Notes: generated by a model from the sequence alone, not told the origin. A stretch of 64,000 bases of DNA from Sporosarcina ureae (GCF_002082015.1 NZ_CP015109.1:1448001-1512000), one strand, 5' to 3'; shown: positions 1-9,230, counted from the first letter of the stretch. Numbers and translations are program-made.

Positions 1-1225
1 TCCCCATTAAGAATACCCCCATTGATAAGTACAATGGATCGTGCGCGGGGAATGCTTCGCCTATCGCTAACGTTACTGGTAGCATAATTGTTAAAAACCC
101 TAGTACATTGACAAAAAACAGTCTCAGTAAAGCTGTAATTAGCAAAAGTGAAAAAACCATCAGGAAATATGAATCCATCGACAACCAATTGATCAGTTGA
201 CTAGCGAACCATTTCACTGCTTCTGTCTTAATCAACATACTCGATAACATCAAAGTTGCTGCAAAAAACAGCAGTAAGTCCCAACCAATCTTTTTCTTCG
301 CTATCTCCCATTGCCAAATCCCCGTAACTGGAAGCACAGTCAATACTGCTCCAAACAATGCGACTAAAGAAACAGAAAAACCATGTAAACTTCCTGTCAT
401 CCACAATACAACCGTTAATCCAAGAATCGTAAGAATTTTCCATTCGTTGCGTGACATATGTCCAAGTGCAAGTAATTTTTGATCAAGTACTCTTTCAAGT
501 TCTGCCCCATCAATCGGCTCAGGTGGGAACACTACTAGAAAGAGTAGAAATAATAGCAGTAAAAAAATAACAATAGGAGGTCCCATATATAAAATCCAAC
601 GCATATAATCGAGACCCTCTGTCATATCGCCCAACAATCCATACGCATACAGCGTTGAGCTTGCCCCCGTCGCCACTACCGCTCCAGATATCGGCACAAT
701 GAGAGTCAAGCCGACAAACAGTGACTTGGCTAGCTTTTCTACGGAACCCATCGTTTCCAAATGTTTGATGATACTATCCAAAACTGATGATACAAGACTT
801 GCTTTTCCCACATTAGACGGAATAAACAGCGACAAGATAAACATCAAGACAAATGAGAAAAACACTAGCAACCGGCTTGAACCTTTAGATAAAGAAAGCA
901 ACTTCAATGATAAGCGGCTAGCGAGTCCCGATTCAATGAATGCACCTGCTAAAATGAACGTCGAAAATAGCAACCAGACTATCTCCGAGGCAAAATAGCT
1001 CAATGTTTCTTCATAAGTAAAGAAGTGTACAGAAAGCAATAACATCAACAACAAAGAACTGAACGCTAAAGGAAAGACCCCACCAATCCAAAGAACTTGG
1101 ATAATGATGAGGCATGCGATCGCACGTAATACTTCTGTTGTCTCCACTAAAGGGGAGAACGTCAAGATATATAGCAACACACTAAAATTGAATAGTAGTT
1201 TTTTCTTTTTTGTCATCACTTTCAT
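1..1225 (-). CDS. SLC13/DASS-family anion permease, 3' end cut by window edge
   Basis: Reading the minus strand from an ATG at 1225 gives about 408 open codons with no stop before the window edge, so the gene is partial at its C-terminus. The protein is a chain of hydrophobic segments typical of divalent anion:sodium symporters (CitT/SLC13/ArsB superfamily). It has an SNVGKAS motif near residue 138, an ATGAS turn near residue 190 and a second-repeat FFVNVLGF segment near residue 380, consistent with the two inverted repeats of the fold. It starts only 8 bases after the tctA stop and has a weak ribosome-binding site, so it is probably translated from the tct transcript. The context suggests uptake of citrate, another tricarboxylate or a C4-dicarboxylate. 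Family assignment is fairly secure; the substrate is inference. Confidence 0.8.
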   Translation of the reverse strand, partial: MKVMTKKKKLLFNFSVLLYILTFSPLVETTEVLRAIACLIIIQVLWIGGVFPLAFSSLLLMLLLSVHFFTYEETLSYFASEIVWLLFSTFILAGAFIESGLASRLSLKLLSLSKGSSRLLVFFSFVLMFILSLFIPSNVGKASLVSSVLDSIIKHLETMGSVEKLAKSLFVGLTLIVPISGAVVATGASSTLYAYGLLGDMTEGLDYMRWILYMGPPIVIFLLLLFLLFLVVFPPEPIDGAELERVLDQKLLALGHMSRNEWKILTILGLTVVLWMTGSLHGFSVSLVALFGAVLTVLPVTGIWQWEIAKKKIGWDLLLFFAATLMLSSMLIKTEAVKWFASQLINWLSMDSYFLMVFSLLLITALLRLFFVNVLGFLTIMLPVTLAIGEAFPAHDPLYLSMGVFLMG

Positions 1226-1233
1226 ACAATCAC

Positions 1234-2748
1234 TTACATTGCTTCGCTATTATTTTTTTGTTCTTTACGTTTCTTTAACCAAGATGAAAAGAACGGTAAG
1301 CCAAGCGAGATAATTGTCATAAGAACAAGTGCGATTGTAATTGGTGAAGCCGTAAGAATTCCAATTGCGTTTGGATACGAGATCAAACTCATTCGGAAGT
1401 TCTGTTCCATGTCTGATCCGACAATAACCGCTAGAATTAATGGAGCTACCGGGAATCTCAGCATCTTCATGAATAGACCTACGAAACCGAAGATAATCAA
1501 AATCAAGAAGTCTACTGTACTGTAACCAAGTGTATAGGTACCGATAAACGCTAGCATCATAATAACTGGATATAATACGCGTGGTGGTGTATCTAGAATC
1601 TTCACAAGGATTCCGACAAGTGCAATGTTTAGTATCACTAGGAACAAGTTACCGATAAACATACTATTGATGAACGTCCACACCATATCAGGATTATTCT
1701 CAAACAATAGCGGGCCAGGCTTTAAACCGAGCATGACAATCGCACCTAGGATTACAGCAGTTGTTCCTGAGCCTGGGATCCCCATAGCAAGCATCGGGAT
1801 AAATGCTCCAACAGCCGCTGCGTTGTTAGATGACTCTGGTGCGGCCAACCCCTCAATTGCACCTTCTCCAAATTCTTCTGGGTGTTTCGAGACTTGCTTC
1901 TCCATTGAATAACTTAGCATCGATGCAATGGCACCGCCTGCTCCAGGAAGTACACCGATCAAGAAACCGATAGGACCATTACGGATAATTGGCCACTTAG
2001 ACCGCTTCCACTGTTCTTTTGTAATCCATATTTTGCCGACAGACTTTTTCTCGCCAACTGGTTTATTAATTGATAAGAAATTGTATAATACTTCCCCTAC
2101 CGCATAAATACCGATAATGACGACAAGAAAATCAATACCTTCACTCAGATGGACATTGCCCATCGTGAAACGGTAGACCCCAGTTTGTAAATCAATTCCT
2201 ACTGTACTGATCATCAGCCCGATACACATCGAGATGAACCCTTTGACCATCTGTCCTTTTGCCAATGCAACAATTGCAGACAGCGTGAAAACCATTAATA
2301 AAAAATATTCTGCCGGACCAAATCGCAGGGCAAAACTGGCGAGCGGCTTAGCTAGAATAATAAAACCAACAACAGCGATTACTCCTCCGATTAACGAAGC
2401 GATGGCAGATATTGCAAGTGCTTGGCCTGCTTGACCTTTCTGAGCCATCGGATAGCCATCAAACGTAGCGGCAATTGCTGATCCGTCACCCGGTGTATTC
2501 AGTAAGATCGAACTCCTCGAGCCACCATACATTGCACCGTAGTAAATAGCAGCCATTAAAATCAAAGCACTAGTTGGTTCCATTCCGAATGTGATTGGAA
2601 TCAGCAAGGCAATGGCAGTTGCTGGTCCAAGACCAGGTAGCATTCCCACTACTGTCCCGAGGAACCCTCCGAGTGCTATCCAAAATAAGTTCATTGGTTG
2701 AATTGTAGTTAAAAACCCATCTAAGAGGGCTTGTACATCTATTCCCAT
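1234..2748 (-). CDS. tctA: Tripartite tricarboxylate transporter large permease TctA
   Basis: A 504-residue integral membrane protein, the normal TctA length. I chose the ATG at 2748 because AAAGGAGGAAC lies 5-8 bases upstream; the reading frame stays open upstream but without a ribosome-binding site. It carries two Gly-x-x-Pro-Gly-x-Gly elements of the TctA family, MLPGLGP near residues 36-42 and GVLPGAGG in the second half, plus LNTPGDGSA. TctA forms the membrane channel of the TTT system, coupling import of a tricarboxylate delivered by TctC to an ion gradient. It follows tctB by 13 bases and is followed by a DASS permease, giving the operon order tctC-tctB-tctA-permease. Confidence 0.95.
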   Translation of the reverse strand: MGIDVQALLDGFLTTIQPMNLFWIALGGFLGTVVGMLPGLGPATAIALLIPITFGMEPTSALILMAAIYYGAMYGGSRSSILLNTPGDGSAIAATFDGYPMAQKGQAGQALAISAIASLIGGVIAVVGFIILAKPLASFALRFGPAEYFLLMVFTLSAIVALAKGQMVKGFISMCIGLMISTVGIDLQTGVYRFTMGNVHLSEGIDFLVVIIGIYAVGEVLYNFLSINKPVGEKKSVGKIWITKEQWKRSKWPIIRNGPIGFLIGVLPGAGGAIASMLSYSMEKQVSKHPEEFGEGAIEGLAAPESSNNAAAVGAFIPMLAMGIPGSGTTAVILGAIVMLGLKPGPLLFENNPDMVWTFINSMFIGNLFLVILNIALVGILVKILDTPPRVLYPVIMMLAFIGTYTLGYSTVDFLILIIFGFVGLFMKMLRFPVAPLILAVIVGSDMEQNFRMSLISYPNAIGILTASPITIALVLMTIISLGLPFFSSWLKKRKEQKNNSEAM

Positions 2749-2761
2749 ATCGGTTCCTCCT

Positions 2762-3205
2762 TTAAGGTAAACTAACCTGCAACAGTGTTCCAAATGCATA
2801 CCATGTTACGAACGAAAACGCGACCGCAATAATAATGTTAGACATCCATTTCTTGCGCCCATTCAATAAAAACAATAATCCAGCAAGGAACAGGATAGTC
2901 GAATACAAGAAACCAATCCGTTCAAACAATACTGTATATGTCAGCATCAAAATGAGCGATACAAGCAAATATAACGGTGACTTGCCGATTCGCAAAGCAC
3001 GGAAGTCAGCGAAGTCATTACCTCGAGCTTTGAATTCTTGAAAGAAATAGACAATCCCTGAAATAATTAAAATAATAGCGATTAAAAGCGGGAAATACAT
3101 CGGGCCGTTTGGATTTCCGAGATTTGATTTAGGTAAGTTGATTGCATTGATTAGCATAATGACGCCAACTACAGTTGCCAGGATTGGGGTTATGTAACGA
3201 ACCAT
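2762..3205 (-). CDS. tctB: Tripartite tricarboxylate transporter small permease TctB
   Basis: A 147-residue protein with four predicted hydrophobic segments, as in the TctB small membrane subunit. The ATG at 3205 is preceded by AGAAGGAGGAAC, a strong ribosome-binding site. The sequence is a generic hydrophobic one with no catalytic motif; the identification rests on size, topology and its place between tctC and tctA. A hairpin between tctC and tctB (3236-3264) could reduce read-through, giving more binding protein than membrane subunits. Confidence 0.92.
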   Translation of the reverse strand: MVRYITPILATVVGVIMLINAINLPKSNLGNPNGPMYFPLLIAIILIISGIVYFFQEFKARGNDFADFRALRIGKSPLYLLVSLILMLTYTVLFERIGFLYSTILFLAGLLFLLNGRKKWMSNIIIAVAFSFVTWYAFGTLLQVSLP

Positions 3206-3235
3206 ATAGTGTTCCTCCTTCTAAGTTAAATAATC

Positions 3236-3264
3236 AAAAAAGCGAGCCCGCTTGAGCGGGACTC
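3236..3264 (-). terminator. Intra-operon attenuating hairpin between tctC and tctB
   Basis: On the minus strand GAGTCCCGC-TCAA-GCGGGCTC forms a GC-rich stem with one bulged base and is followed by a run of six T. It lies 17 bases after the tctC stop, inside an operon. This position is typical of a partial terminator or processing barrier that raises the ratio of binding protein to permease. Confidence 0.75.
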
Positions 3265-3280
3265 AACCTTTTATGAGAAC

Positions 3281-4267
3281 TTATTTCTGTAAACCCGACT
3301 CATCAATCAATTCTGTATACATTTCATTTTGCTCTTTCAAGAATTCAGTTGTTTCAGCACTGTCTTGATAGAAGTCTTCCCAACCATTGTTCTCTAGCAA
3401 TTGTTTCCAAGAGTCCGTCTCCACCATTTCACCGAACGCTTCATTCCAATACGCGATCTCATCTTCTGTCATATCCGGTGGTCCAAGAATACCGCGCCAG
3501 TGAGGAAAGACCATATCTACGCCTTCTTCTGTCCATGTCGGTACGTCAGGCAATTCTTCCAAACGTTCGTCAGCTGAAATGGCTACAATCTTGAACTTTC
3601 CTGCAAGGTGCTGTTCTGAGGATTCTGACACCGCCATCGTTGCTGCGTCTACGTGACCGCCAAGTAAGCTAGTCATAACGTCGCCACCGCTCTCATACAC
3701 GAGGAAGTTTAATTTTGTAATATCGACACCAAATGTTTTAGCCGCTTTTACGAAAGACAAGTGATCGTTGTTTCCAAGGCCAGGCGCAATACCGATCTTT
3801 ATGGAAGCTGGGTCTTTTTTCAGCTGCTCCATTAAATCCGTTGCTGTTTCGTAAGGTGAACCATTTTTGACTGCTACTGAAATCCACTCTGTTGTTAATG
3901 TAGCAAGTGGTGTGAACTCTTCATATGTGAGATCACTTTGTCCAAGCAAGTTATTTGTGATCAATAGACTAGAGTCAATCGCTAATGTATGCGTATCTTT
4001 CTTAGATAGATACTGCCAACCTACTTCACCGTTACCACCCGGTTTGTTAATGACTGTCATACTTTGATCTACAATATCTTCTTCTTTCAAGATCTTTTGT
4101 ATGGCACGGGCTGTAGCGTCCCAGCCGCCTCCTGGTGTTGCTGGTGCAATGAACTCAAGATTTTTCTTCGGATAGTCTGATTCATCTTTTTCGCCTGCAT
4201 TATCTGATGAACAAGCGCCCAGTATAAGTGCAAATGAAAGTGCTGCTACGCCTACTAGTTTTTTCAT
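3281..4267 (-). CDS. tctC: Tripartite tricarboxylate transporter solute-binding lipoprotein TctC
   Basis: A 328-residue extracytoplasmic binding protein. The N-terminus is a lipoprotein signal with lipobox LGAC (Cys at residue 19), so the mature protein is anchored to the outer face of the membrane. The region FIAPATPGGGWDATAR is the Bug/TctC ligand-binding loop. The ATG at 4267 follows AGAGGAGAAC. It captures the carboxylate and passes it to TctA/TctB. It is the first gene of the operon; a perfect cre box lies 63 bases upstream of the start, and the two-component genes are immediately upstream on the same strand. Confidence 0.95.
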   Translation of the reverse strand: MKKLVGVAALSFALILGACSSDNAGEKDESDYPKKNLEFIAPATPGGGWDATARAIQKILKEEDIVDQSMTVINKPGGNGEVGWQYLSKKDTHTLAIDSSLLITNNLLGQSDLTYEEFTPLATLTTEWISVAVKNGSPYETATDLMEQLKKDPASIKIGIAPGLGNNDHLSFVKAAKTFGVDITKLNFLVYESGGDVMTSLLGGHVDAATMAVSESSEQHLAGKFKIVAISADERLEELPDVPTWTEEGVDMVFPHWRGILGPPDMTEDEIAYWNEAFGEMVETDSWKQLLENNGWEDFYQDSAETTEFLKEQNEMYTELIDESGLQK

Positions 4268-4330
4268 ACTGTTCTCCTCTTTTCTCTCTAATTTATCATC
4301 TACAAGTAGTGTACTTTAAAGATTTTTCGT

Positions 4331-4344
4331 TGTAATCGTTTACA
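4331..4344. promoter_or_regulatory. CcpA catabolite-responsive element (cre) upstream of tctC
   Basis: TGTAATCGTTTACA matches the cre consensus TGWAANCGNTNWCA at every position and is also part of a longer near-palindrome (4330-4345). It lies between the two-component operon terminator and tctC, where a bound CcpA would block the tct promoter. This predicts glucose repression of tricarboxylate uptake. The palindrome could also be a site for the adjacent response regulator. Confidence 0.75.
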
Positions 4345-4394
4345 ATTTTAACAATTCAAAAGACTTTAACGACATTTTGTTCATTATGTTCATA

Positions 4395-4421
4395 AGAAAA
4401 AGCATCCCATGAAGGGATGCT
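4395..4421 (-). terminator. Rho-independent terminator of the two-component operon
   Basis: AGCATCCC and GGGATGCT form a perfect 8-bp stem with a 5-base loop; the minus strand continues with TTTTCTTA. It lies 46 bases after the response regulator stop and separates its transcript from tctC. Confidence 0.85.
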
Positions 4422-4466
4422 AGAAAGTGCCTATATAGTAAATTCTCCAAAATGCTATTTATATAG

Positions 4467-5141
4467 TTATAATCCAAAGTATTTTCGCTCTGGTCTGCCG
4501 ACAATTCCATATTCGAGCTCAGCTCTCATCTTTCCCTCTGCAATTAGATATTCTAAATACCTTCGGGCCGTAGTACGTGAAGCCCCTAGTCTTTCGCCTA
4601 CTTCTTCCGCTGTCGTTCCTTCGGATAAAGAATTGACGATATCTATCACCTTCTGCAATGTCAAAGGATGAATGCCTTTAGGAAGATGTGTTTCACTTTC
4701 CCTTACCACAGTAGCATGCACAAAAAGTTTATCAATCTCTTGTTGATTTGCATGGGGGCTTTCCTGAAGAAATAACCGTCGCTGTTGATAGCGCTCAATG
4801 ACTTCTTGCAATTTGGTTAATTCCACTGGTTTCACTAAATAGTGGAATGCACCCGCTGCCAAACTCTGTGCTACCAATTCACGATCCGTAGCTGCTGTAA
4901 TAATGATGAAATCCAATGCAGGGTAGTTTACTTTCAACTCTCGCACCAAATCAATACCTGATTGGTCAGGCATGTAAACATCCACTAACAGTAAATCCAC
5001 TGGCTGCTTTTCAAGCATCTTCCACGTATCTTTTGCACGTAACACTTGCCAGACTACTTTCACGTCACTTATACTTTCTAAAAACTGTTGATGTATGGAA
5101 GCAATACGAAAATCATCCTCTACAATTCCTACTCGAATCAT
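4467..5141 (-). CDS. Response regulator of the CitT/DcuR/DctR type
   Basis: A 224-residue two-domain response regulator. The receiver domain has the acidic pair Glu8-Asp9/Asp10, the phosphoacceptor Asp54 in LLVDVYMPD and Lys103 in YLVKP. The C-terminal domain is the winged helix of the citrate/malate regulators, with the recognition segment ERLGASRTTARRYLEYL. Its start overlaps the kinase stop as ATGA, so the pair is translationally coupled. The genes sit directly upstream of tctCBA, as citST sits by citM in Bacillus subtilis, so activation of tctCBA in response to external tricarboxylate is the likely role. The family is secure, the exact target inferred. Confidence 0.92.
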   Translation of the reverse strand: MIRVGIVEDDFRIASIHQQFLESISDVKVVWQVLRAKDTWKMLEKQPVDLLLVDVYMPDQSGIDLVRELKVNYPALDFIIITAATDRELVAQSLAAGAFHYLVKPVELTKLQEVIERYQQRRLFLQESPHANQQEIDKLFVHATVVRESETHLPKGIHPLTLQKVIDIVNSLSEGTTAEEVGERLGASRTTARRYLEYLIAEGKMRAELEYGIVGRPERKYFGL

Positions 5142-6745
5142 TTCACTTCACGCTCCTCTTTTTCTGCATATTTTGGAATATAAACAGAAAAAATCGTGCC
5201 TCTCTCCGTACTAGACACTTGGATAGTTCCACCAAGCGAACGAAGAGCCTGCTGAACATTTGCCAAGCCAAAGCCTCTTCTTGTCGTCGATTTTGTAGAA
5301 TAACCTTTTTGGAATAATCTATCCATTTGGTCTGCCTGAATACCTTGTCCATTATCCGACACTTCAAATATAACATCTTCTCCAAAATCTAATGCAAAAA
5401 ATGAAACTCGCCCTCCTGAGCTGTTCGCGGTTTCTTCCAGCGCATTATCAATTAGATTTCCCAAAATTACAGTCAATGCACCCGTACCGACCCATTTAGG
5501 CAACGATTCTAAACTGCTATTGTCATCGATTTCAAACTCTACTTTCATTTCAGACGCCTTCCCTAATTTGCCGAACAGAATAGCTTGTACATGTGCGTCT
5601 TTGATGTTTTCGAGGATAAACTGATTGGTATGATCACTAACACTGATTTCGGTTTGAATCGCGCGGACTGCTTCCTCATACTTACCGAGTTGCAATAAGC
5701 CTGAAATCAAATAGAGTTTATTTGTAAACTCATGCGTTTGCGCTCTTAAGTCATCTGAATACTTCCTAACTTCATAAAGCGTGTTCACGACTTCTACCAT
5801 TTCTGTGGTATCACGAAATGTAATCAGTGCTCCTTTTTGTACTCCTTCAAGTTGCAATGGCATTGCACTGACAACTAGTCGCTTGGCAGAATAGACGATT
5901 TCAAATGATTGTGTATCTGGCCCAGTTAATTCTTCTACTGTAGGTAAGTTGGGGAAGATTGTATCTATGCCATTTCCTTTACGATTCGTTCGGATGTTAA
6001 GAATGGAACGAGCTGCCGTATTAATCAGTGTAATTTGGCCTAATTGATTTACCGCAATAATTCCTTCATCGATTGATGCCAATATCGCTTTTCTTTCCAT
6101 ATAAAAATTTGCAATTTGTTCTGGTTCCAACCCAAATGTATCTTTCCGAATCGATTTTGCCAATCGAAAACTTATATAAATACCGAGAGCGAGAATCAGC
6201 AGTGATATATAGATTAATTTCTCTACACGATTATGTACAATCTCACGTAAATCCGAGATTAAGTATCCTACTGTTACGACTCCAATAATTTGATTTTCTT
6301 CTTTGTTATAAATGGGTGCTTTACTGCTGATAGAGGGTCCGATAATTTCGCTCGACAGCATAGAATAATTCGCTCCAAAGACAATTGCTTTATAACCATC
6401 TTCAAATGGTATGACTTCGCCTATTATACTTTCATCGGGTGAAGCAAGTATATGTGCCGCCTTGTCTTGAATTACAATAAAAGCAGCATCTACTTGATTT
6501 GAATAGTGCTCAATAACTGCTTCCAAATCACCCGCTTTTTCGACATCAGCTTTTTCTTCAAGACCTTCTTTAACTGTATCCATGTAGGAAAGCATCTTTG
6601 CAGTTTGCAAGCCTACTGTATGACTACGATCAAGTAGGTTCAGATAGTCTGTGACGACAAAAACGATCAACATAAGTGACATTAAAAATAAAATAAGCGA
6701 TGTCACTATTAACAGTATCTTCTTTTGCAGTTTTGATTTCAGCAT
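5138..6745 (-). CDS. CitA/DcuS-type sensor histidine kinase
   Basis: A 535-residue membrane kinase. A transmembrane segment near residues 10-32 and another near 177-193 enclose an extracytoplasmic PAS-like (CACHE) sensor domain. A cytoplasmic PAS domain follows at about 215-320. The His box THEFTNKLYLISGLLQLG lies near residue 338, of the HPK7-like DcuS/CitA type. The ATPase domain has NLIDNALEE, DNGQGI and GFGLANV (N, G1 and G2 boxes). Such kinases bind citrate or C4-dicarboxylates outside the cell and phosphorylate the cognate regulator. The next gene overlaps by four bases and encodes that regulator. Confidence 0.93.
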   Translation of the reverse strand: MLKSKLQKKILLIVTSLILFLMSLMLIVFVVTDYLNLLDRSHTVGLQTAKMLSYMDTVKEGLEEKADVEKAGDLEAVIEHYSNQVDAAFIVIQDKAAHILASPDESIIGEVIPFEDGYKAIVFGANYSMLSSEIIGPSISSKAPIYNKEENQIIGVVTVGYLISDLREIVHNRVEKLIYISLLILALGIYISFRLAKSIRKDTFGLEPEQIANFYMERKAILASIDEGIIAVNQLGQITLINTAARSILNIRTNRKGNGIDTIFPNLPTVEELTGPDTQSFEIVYSAKRLVVSAMPLQLEGVQKGALITFRDTTEMVEVVNTLYEVRKYSDDLRAQTHEFTNKLYLISGLLQLGKYEEAVRAIQTEISVSDHTNQFILENIKDAHVQAILFGKLGKASEMKVEFEIDDNSSLESLPKWVGTGALTVILGNLIDNALEETANSSGGRVSFFALDFGEDVIFEVSDNGQGIQADQMDRLFQKGYSTKSTTRRGFGLANVQQALRSLGGTIQVSSTERGTIFSVYIPKYAEKEEREVK

Positions 6746-7050
6746 TGCTCGTCACTTCCAACTAAACAATTTTTGTACATCATTTGTAATCCTACTATAT
6801 CAAACATCTATGCACGTAGAATATACGTATTGTTGAATTGAATCTAAATATATAGTACAATTCACGCGTTGATGGTCGTTATATGGTGATCTATCATGCC
6901 GTTTCCTAGGTTACTTTTTTTATATTCATTCATAGATTAAACTTCTCTGCTATGGTCTTCTCCCCATTATACTTAAAACACTTCTAGATAGGCTTGCAGA
7001 AGCAAAAAGCATAAACTCTATGTGTGAGCTTATGCTTGTATATCCCATAC
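6746..7050. other. Intergenic region with tetR terminator, no gene seen
   Basis: This AT-rich stretch carries the promoter region of the kinase operon on its left side and the terminator of the TetR gene at 7003-7037. No open frame with a ribosome-binding site is visible. Confidence 0.6.
7003..7037 (-). terminator. Terminator downstream of the TetR-family gene
   Basis: AAGCATAA-A-CTC (7007-7018) pairs with GAG-C-TTATGCTT (7026-7037), with one internal mismatch. The minus strand ends in TTTTTGC. It lies 14 bases beyond the TetR stop. Confidence 0.75.
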
Positions 7051-7641
7051 TTATTTTTTCAGCCCATCTAAAAATAATAATGTGATCTCTTCTGCAAGCT
7101 CCTCTGGCGTATGAGAACCTGTCCAAAGTTTAGTGATTGCCAAATACTCGATCGCTCCGACCATGGCTGCGGCGACCACGCCAAAATTTATCTTTGTATG
7201 AAAGTATCCAAGTCCCGCTTCTTCTATAAGATTACTTTCTATTTGTGCAGTCATTTGTGCTTTAATAGTAGTAGCTTCTTCTGAAACGACGAAGCCAATC
7301 CGGGCAACTTCTTCATTTTGCTGGAAAAGTTCAAAAACAGCACGTAAACCATAAGCAATTCGCTCCATTAACCCTTCTTCTGCCACATCTGCTGGAAGTT
7401 TGCTATTCGCTACCTGATCATATAATTTTTCTTTGAAAACATCGACTAATTCCTGGAATACAGCTTCTTTGCTTTTAAAATATAAGTAGAACGTCGGCTG
7501 TGTAACGTTTGCTTCTTTCACGATTTCACTAATCTTCGTTTTATGAAAACCATGAATAGCGAATTGCATTGCCGAAATTTCTAAAAGCAATTTACGACTT
7601 TTTTCGCCATCTGCTCCTACTTGACGCCCTCTTTTCTTCAG
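7051..7641 (-). CDS. TetR/AcrR-family transcriptional repressor, probable CTG start
   Basis: A TetR-type protein with an N-terminal helix-turn-helix (ISEIVKEANVTQPTFYLYFKSKEAVF) and a C-terminal ligand/dimer domain. The first standard start codon is a TTG at 7590, but it has no ribosome-binding site and would remove residues family members normally have. The frame continues upstream as KKRGRQVGADGEKSRK, the usual TetR N-terminus, to an in-frame TAA. The codon right after that TAA is CTG (7639-7641), and AGGAAG lies about 8 bases upstream. I therefore place the start at CTG, giving 196 residues. No neighbour shows what it regulates; the divergent transporter at 7908 is one possibility. Confidence 0.8.
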   Translation of the reverse strand: MKKRGRQVGADGEKSRKLLLEISAMQFAIHGFHKTKISEIVKEANVTQPTFYLYFKSKEAVFQELVDVFKEKLYDQVANSKLPADVAEEGLMERIAYGLRAVFELFQQNEEVARIGFVVSEEATTIKAQMTAQIESNLIEEAGLGYFHTKINFGVVAAAMVGAIEYLAITKLWTGSHTPEELAEEITLLFLDGLKK

Positions 7642-7815
7642 TTAAAACACTTCCTATCTGAATATAAAAATTGATCAATAGATAAATTAATTGTACAGTG
7701 AGATATCTAAAAAGCCAAACAATACATTAAATTTTAAAAGTAGTCTAACTACTCGTTCGGCACTTTTGACTTTCTTCAACTACTTGGTAATTTGCTAAGT
7801 ATATAGCAAGACAAG

Positions 7816-7862
7816 TTGACATTTCGCAAAATATATCGAATAATAGTAAGTAAGCGCTTTCA
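7816..7862 (+). promoter_or_regulatory. Sigma-A promoter with overlapping cre, upstream of symporter
   Basis: TTGACA (7816-7821), a 17-base spacer and AATAAT (7839-7844) form a good sigma-A promoter. Four bases later is AGTAAGCGCTTTCA (7849-7862), one mismatch from the cre consensus. A cre at the transcription start gives repression by CcpA. The whole arrangement recurs at 15011-15057 before the serine dehydratase gene. Confidence 0.75.
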
Positions 7863-7907
7863 TGTTTACGTTTATATTTGAATAGACTATGTAAAGGAGG
7901 GATTTGT

Positions 7908-9161
7908 ATGAAGTTGGCCAGAAATATAATTATTGCACTTATTTCAGGGGTGGTTGTCGGTTTAGTTTTAAACATTTTCACGCCAGGTATTTTTACACAA
8001 GCTGATGCATTTCTTTTTAAACCACTCGGTACTATCTTCTTGAATCTGATGAAGATGCTAGTAGTGCCTGTAGTATTCATTTCTATCGCCCTCGGAACGG
8101 TAGGAATTGGTGACCCGAAGAAATTGGGAAGAATTGGTGGAAAAACGATTGGGTTTTTCTTGATTACAACAGCTATCGCCCTCATTATCGCACTTTCTCT
8201 TGGTCTATTGCTAAAGCCTGGCGAAGGAGGTAACTTCGAGACAGCTAATGCCACATATGAAGCACAAGATGCCCCACCAGTAGCGGAAACTCTGTTAGGT
8301 ATTATTCCTACCAACCCGATTAGTGCGATGGCAGCAGGTAATATGCTTCAGATCATCTTCTTTGCAGCACTGATTGGCTTTGGAATGGCAATGATGGGCA
8401 GTAGAGTTGAAAGAGTGAAAGAGTTATTCGAACAAGCGAATGAACTCATTATGTATTTGATTACATTTGTGATGAAGTTCGCGCCATACGGAGCATTTGG
8501 TTTGATTGCATCCGCTGTAGGAAGTCAAGGTATGGACGCACTGAAGGTAATGGGTATGTATATGGGAGTCGTTCTTGGAGCCCTTCTAATCCATACGATT
8601 GTCGTCTACGGTGGATCGGTCGCATTAATCGGCAAGCGTAGTCCCATTTGGTTTTTTAAAAACTTCTTTCCAGCTCAGGTCGTTGCATTCAGTACGGCAA
8701 GTTCTGCTGCAACACTACCTATCTCAATGAAAACGGCACAGGAGAAGTTAAAAGTACCCGAATCTATCAGTTCGTTCACTCAATCGCTTGGCGCCACTAT
8801 TAATATGGATGGTACCGCGATCATGCAAGGGGCAGCTGTGATATTCATTGCCCAGGCTTATGGTATTGAATTGACTATAGGACAGTTACTCACTGTTGTC
8901 TTAACCGCAGTACTGGCTAGTATTGGGACAGCTGCTGTGCCAGGTGCAGGCCTAATCATGCTAGCAATGGTTCTAACATCGGTCGGTCTGCCAGTTGAAG
9001 GAATTGCACTCGTTCTCGGAGTAGATCGCCTACTTGATATGGTGCGCACAGCCGTCAACATCACAGGTGACGCTGCATGTGCCGTTGTCGTGGCGAAAAC
9101 AGAAGGTGTTTTAGGCGAGCCAGATGTGGAAGAGATCCAAGTGGAAACGGAAATTGCATAA
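7908..9161 (+). CDS. Dicarboxylate/acidic amino acid:cation symporter (DAACS, GltP/DctA type)
   Basis: A 417-residue carrier of the glutamate transporter fold. The start at 7908 follows AAAGGAGGG; an upstream in-frame ATG at 7878 lacks such a site. It shows the serine-rich HP1 tip STASSAATLP, the NMDGT sodium-binding motif in TM7 and LLDMVRTAVNITGD in TM8. The Arg in DMVRT corresponds to the residue that binds the side-chain carboxylate in GltPh and is replaced in neutral amino acid carriers, so aspartate, glutamate or a C4-dicarboxylate is the likely substrate. It is a monocistronic unit with its own promoter, cre and terminator. It shares a promoter module with the serine dehydratase gene, which hints at a joint amino-acid catabolic role. 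Confidence 0.9.
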   Translation: MKLARNIIIALISGVVVGLVLNIFTPGIFTQADAFLFKPLGTIFLNLMKMLVVPVVFISIALGTVGIGDPKKLGRIGGKTIGFFLITTAIALIIALSLGLLLKPGEGGNFETANATYEAQDAPPVAETLLGIIPTNPISAMAAGNMLQIIFFAALIGFGMAMMGSRVERVKELFEQANELIMYLITFVMKFAPYGAFGLIASAVGSQGMDALKVMGMYMGVVLGALLIHTIVVYGGSVALIGKRSPIWFFKNFFPAQVVAFSTASSAATLPISMKTAQEKLKVPESISSFTQSLGATINMDGTAIMQGAAVIFIAQAYGIELTIGQLLTVVLTAVLASIGTAAVPGAGLIMLAMVLTSVGLPVEGIALVLGVDRLLDMVRTAVNITGDAACAVVVAKTEGVLGEPDVEEIQVETEIA

Positions 9162-9173
9162 ACTTCAATAATT

Positions 9174-9230
9174 CCTGTACGGAAAACTATCGTGTTAATT
9201 AAACATGATCGCTCTCCGTACAGGTTTTTT
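9174..9230 (+). terminator. Rho-independent terminator after the symporter gene
   Basis: CCTGTACGGA (9174-9183) pairs exactly with TCCGTACAGG (9215-9224), followed by six T. A second imperfect stem lies inside the loop. It ends at the stop codon of the convergent threonine-synthase-like gene. Confidence 0.88.

Noticed and set aside
699..998. Plus-strand open frame of 99 codons
   Set aside because: It is the complement of the partial DASS permease gene, has no ribosome-binding site and a composition typical of a shadow frame.
5143..5385. Short minus-strand frame inside the histidine kinase gene
   Set aside because: It is an alternative frame inside a well-supported kinase domain.
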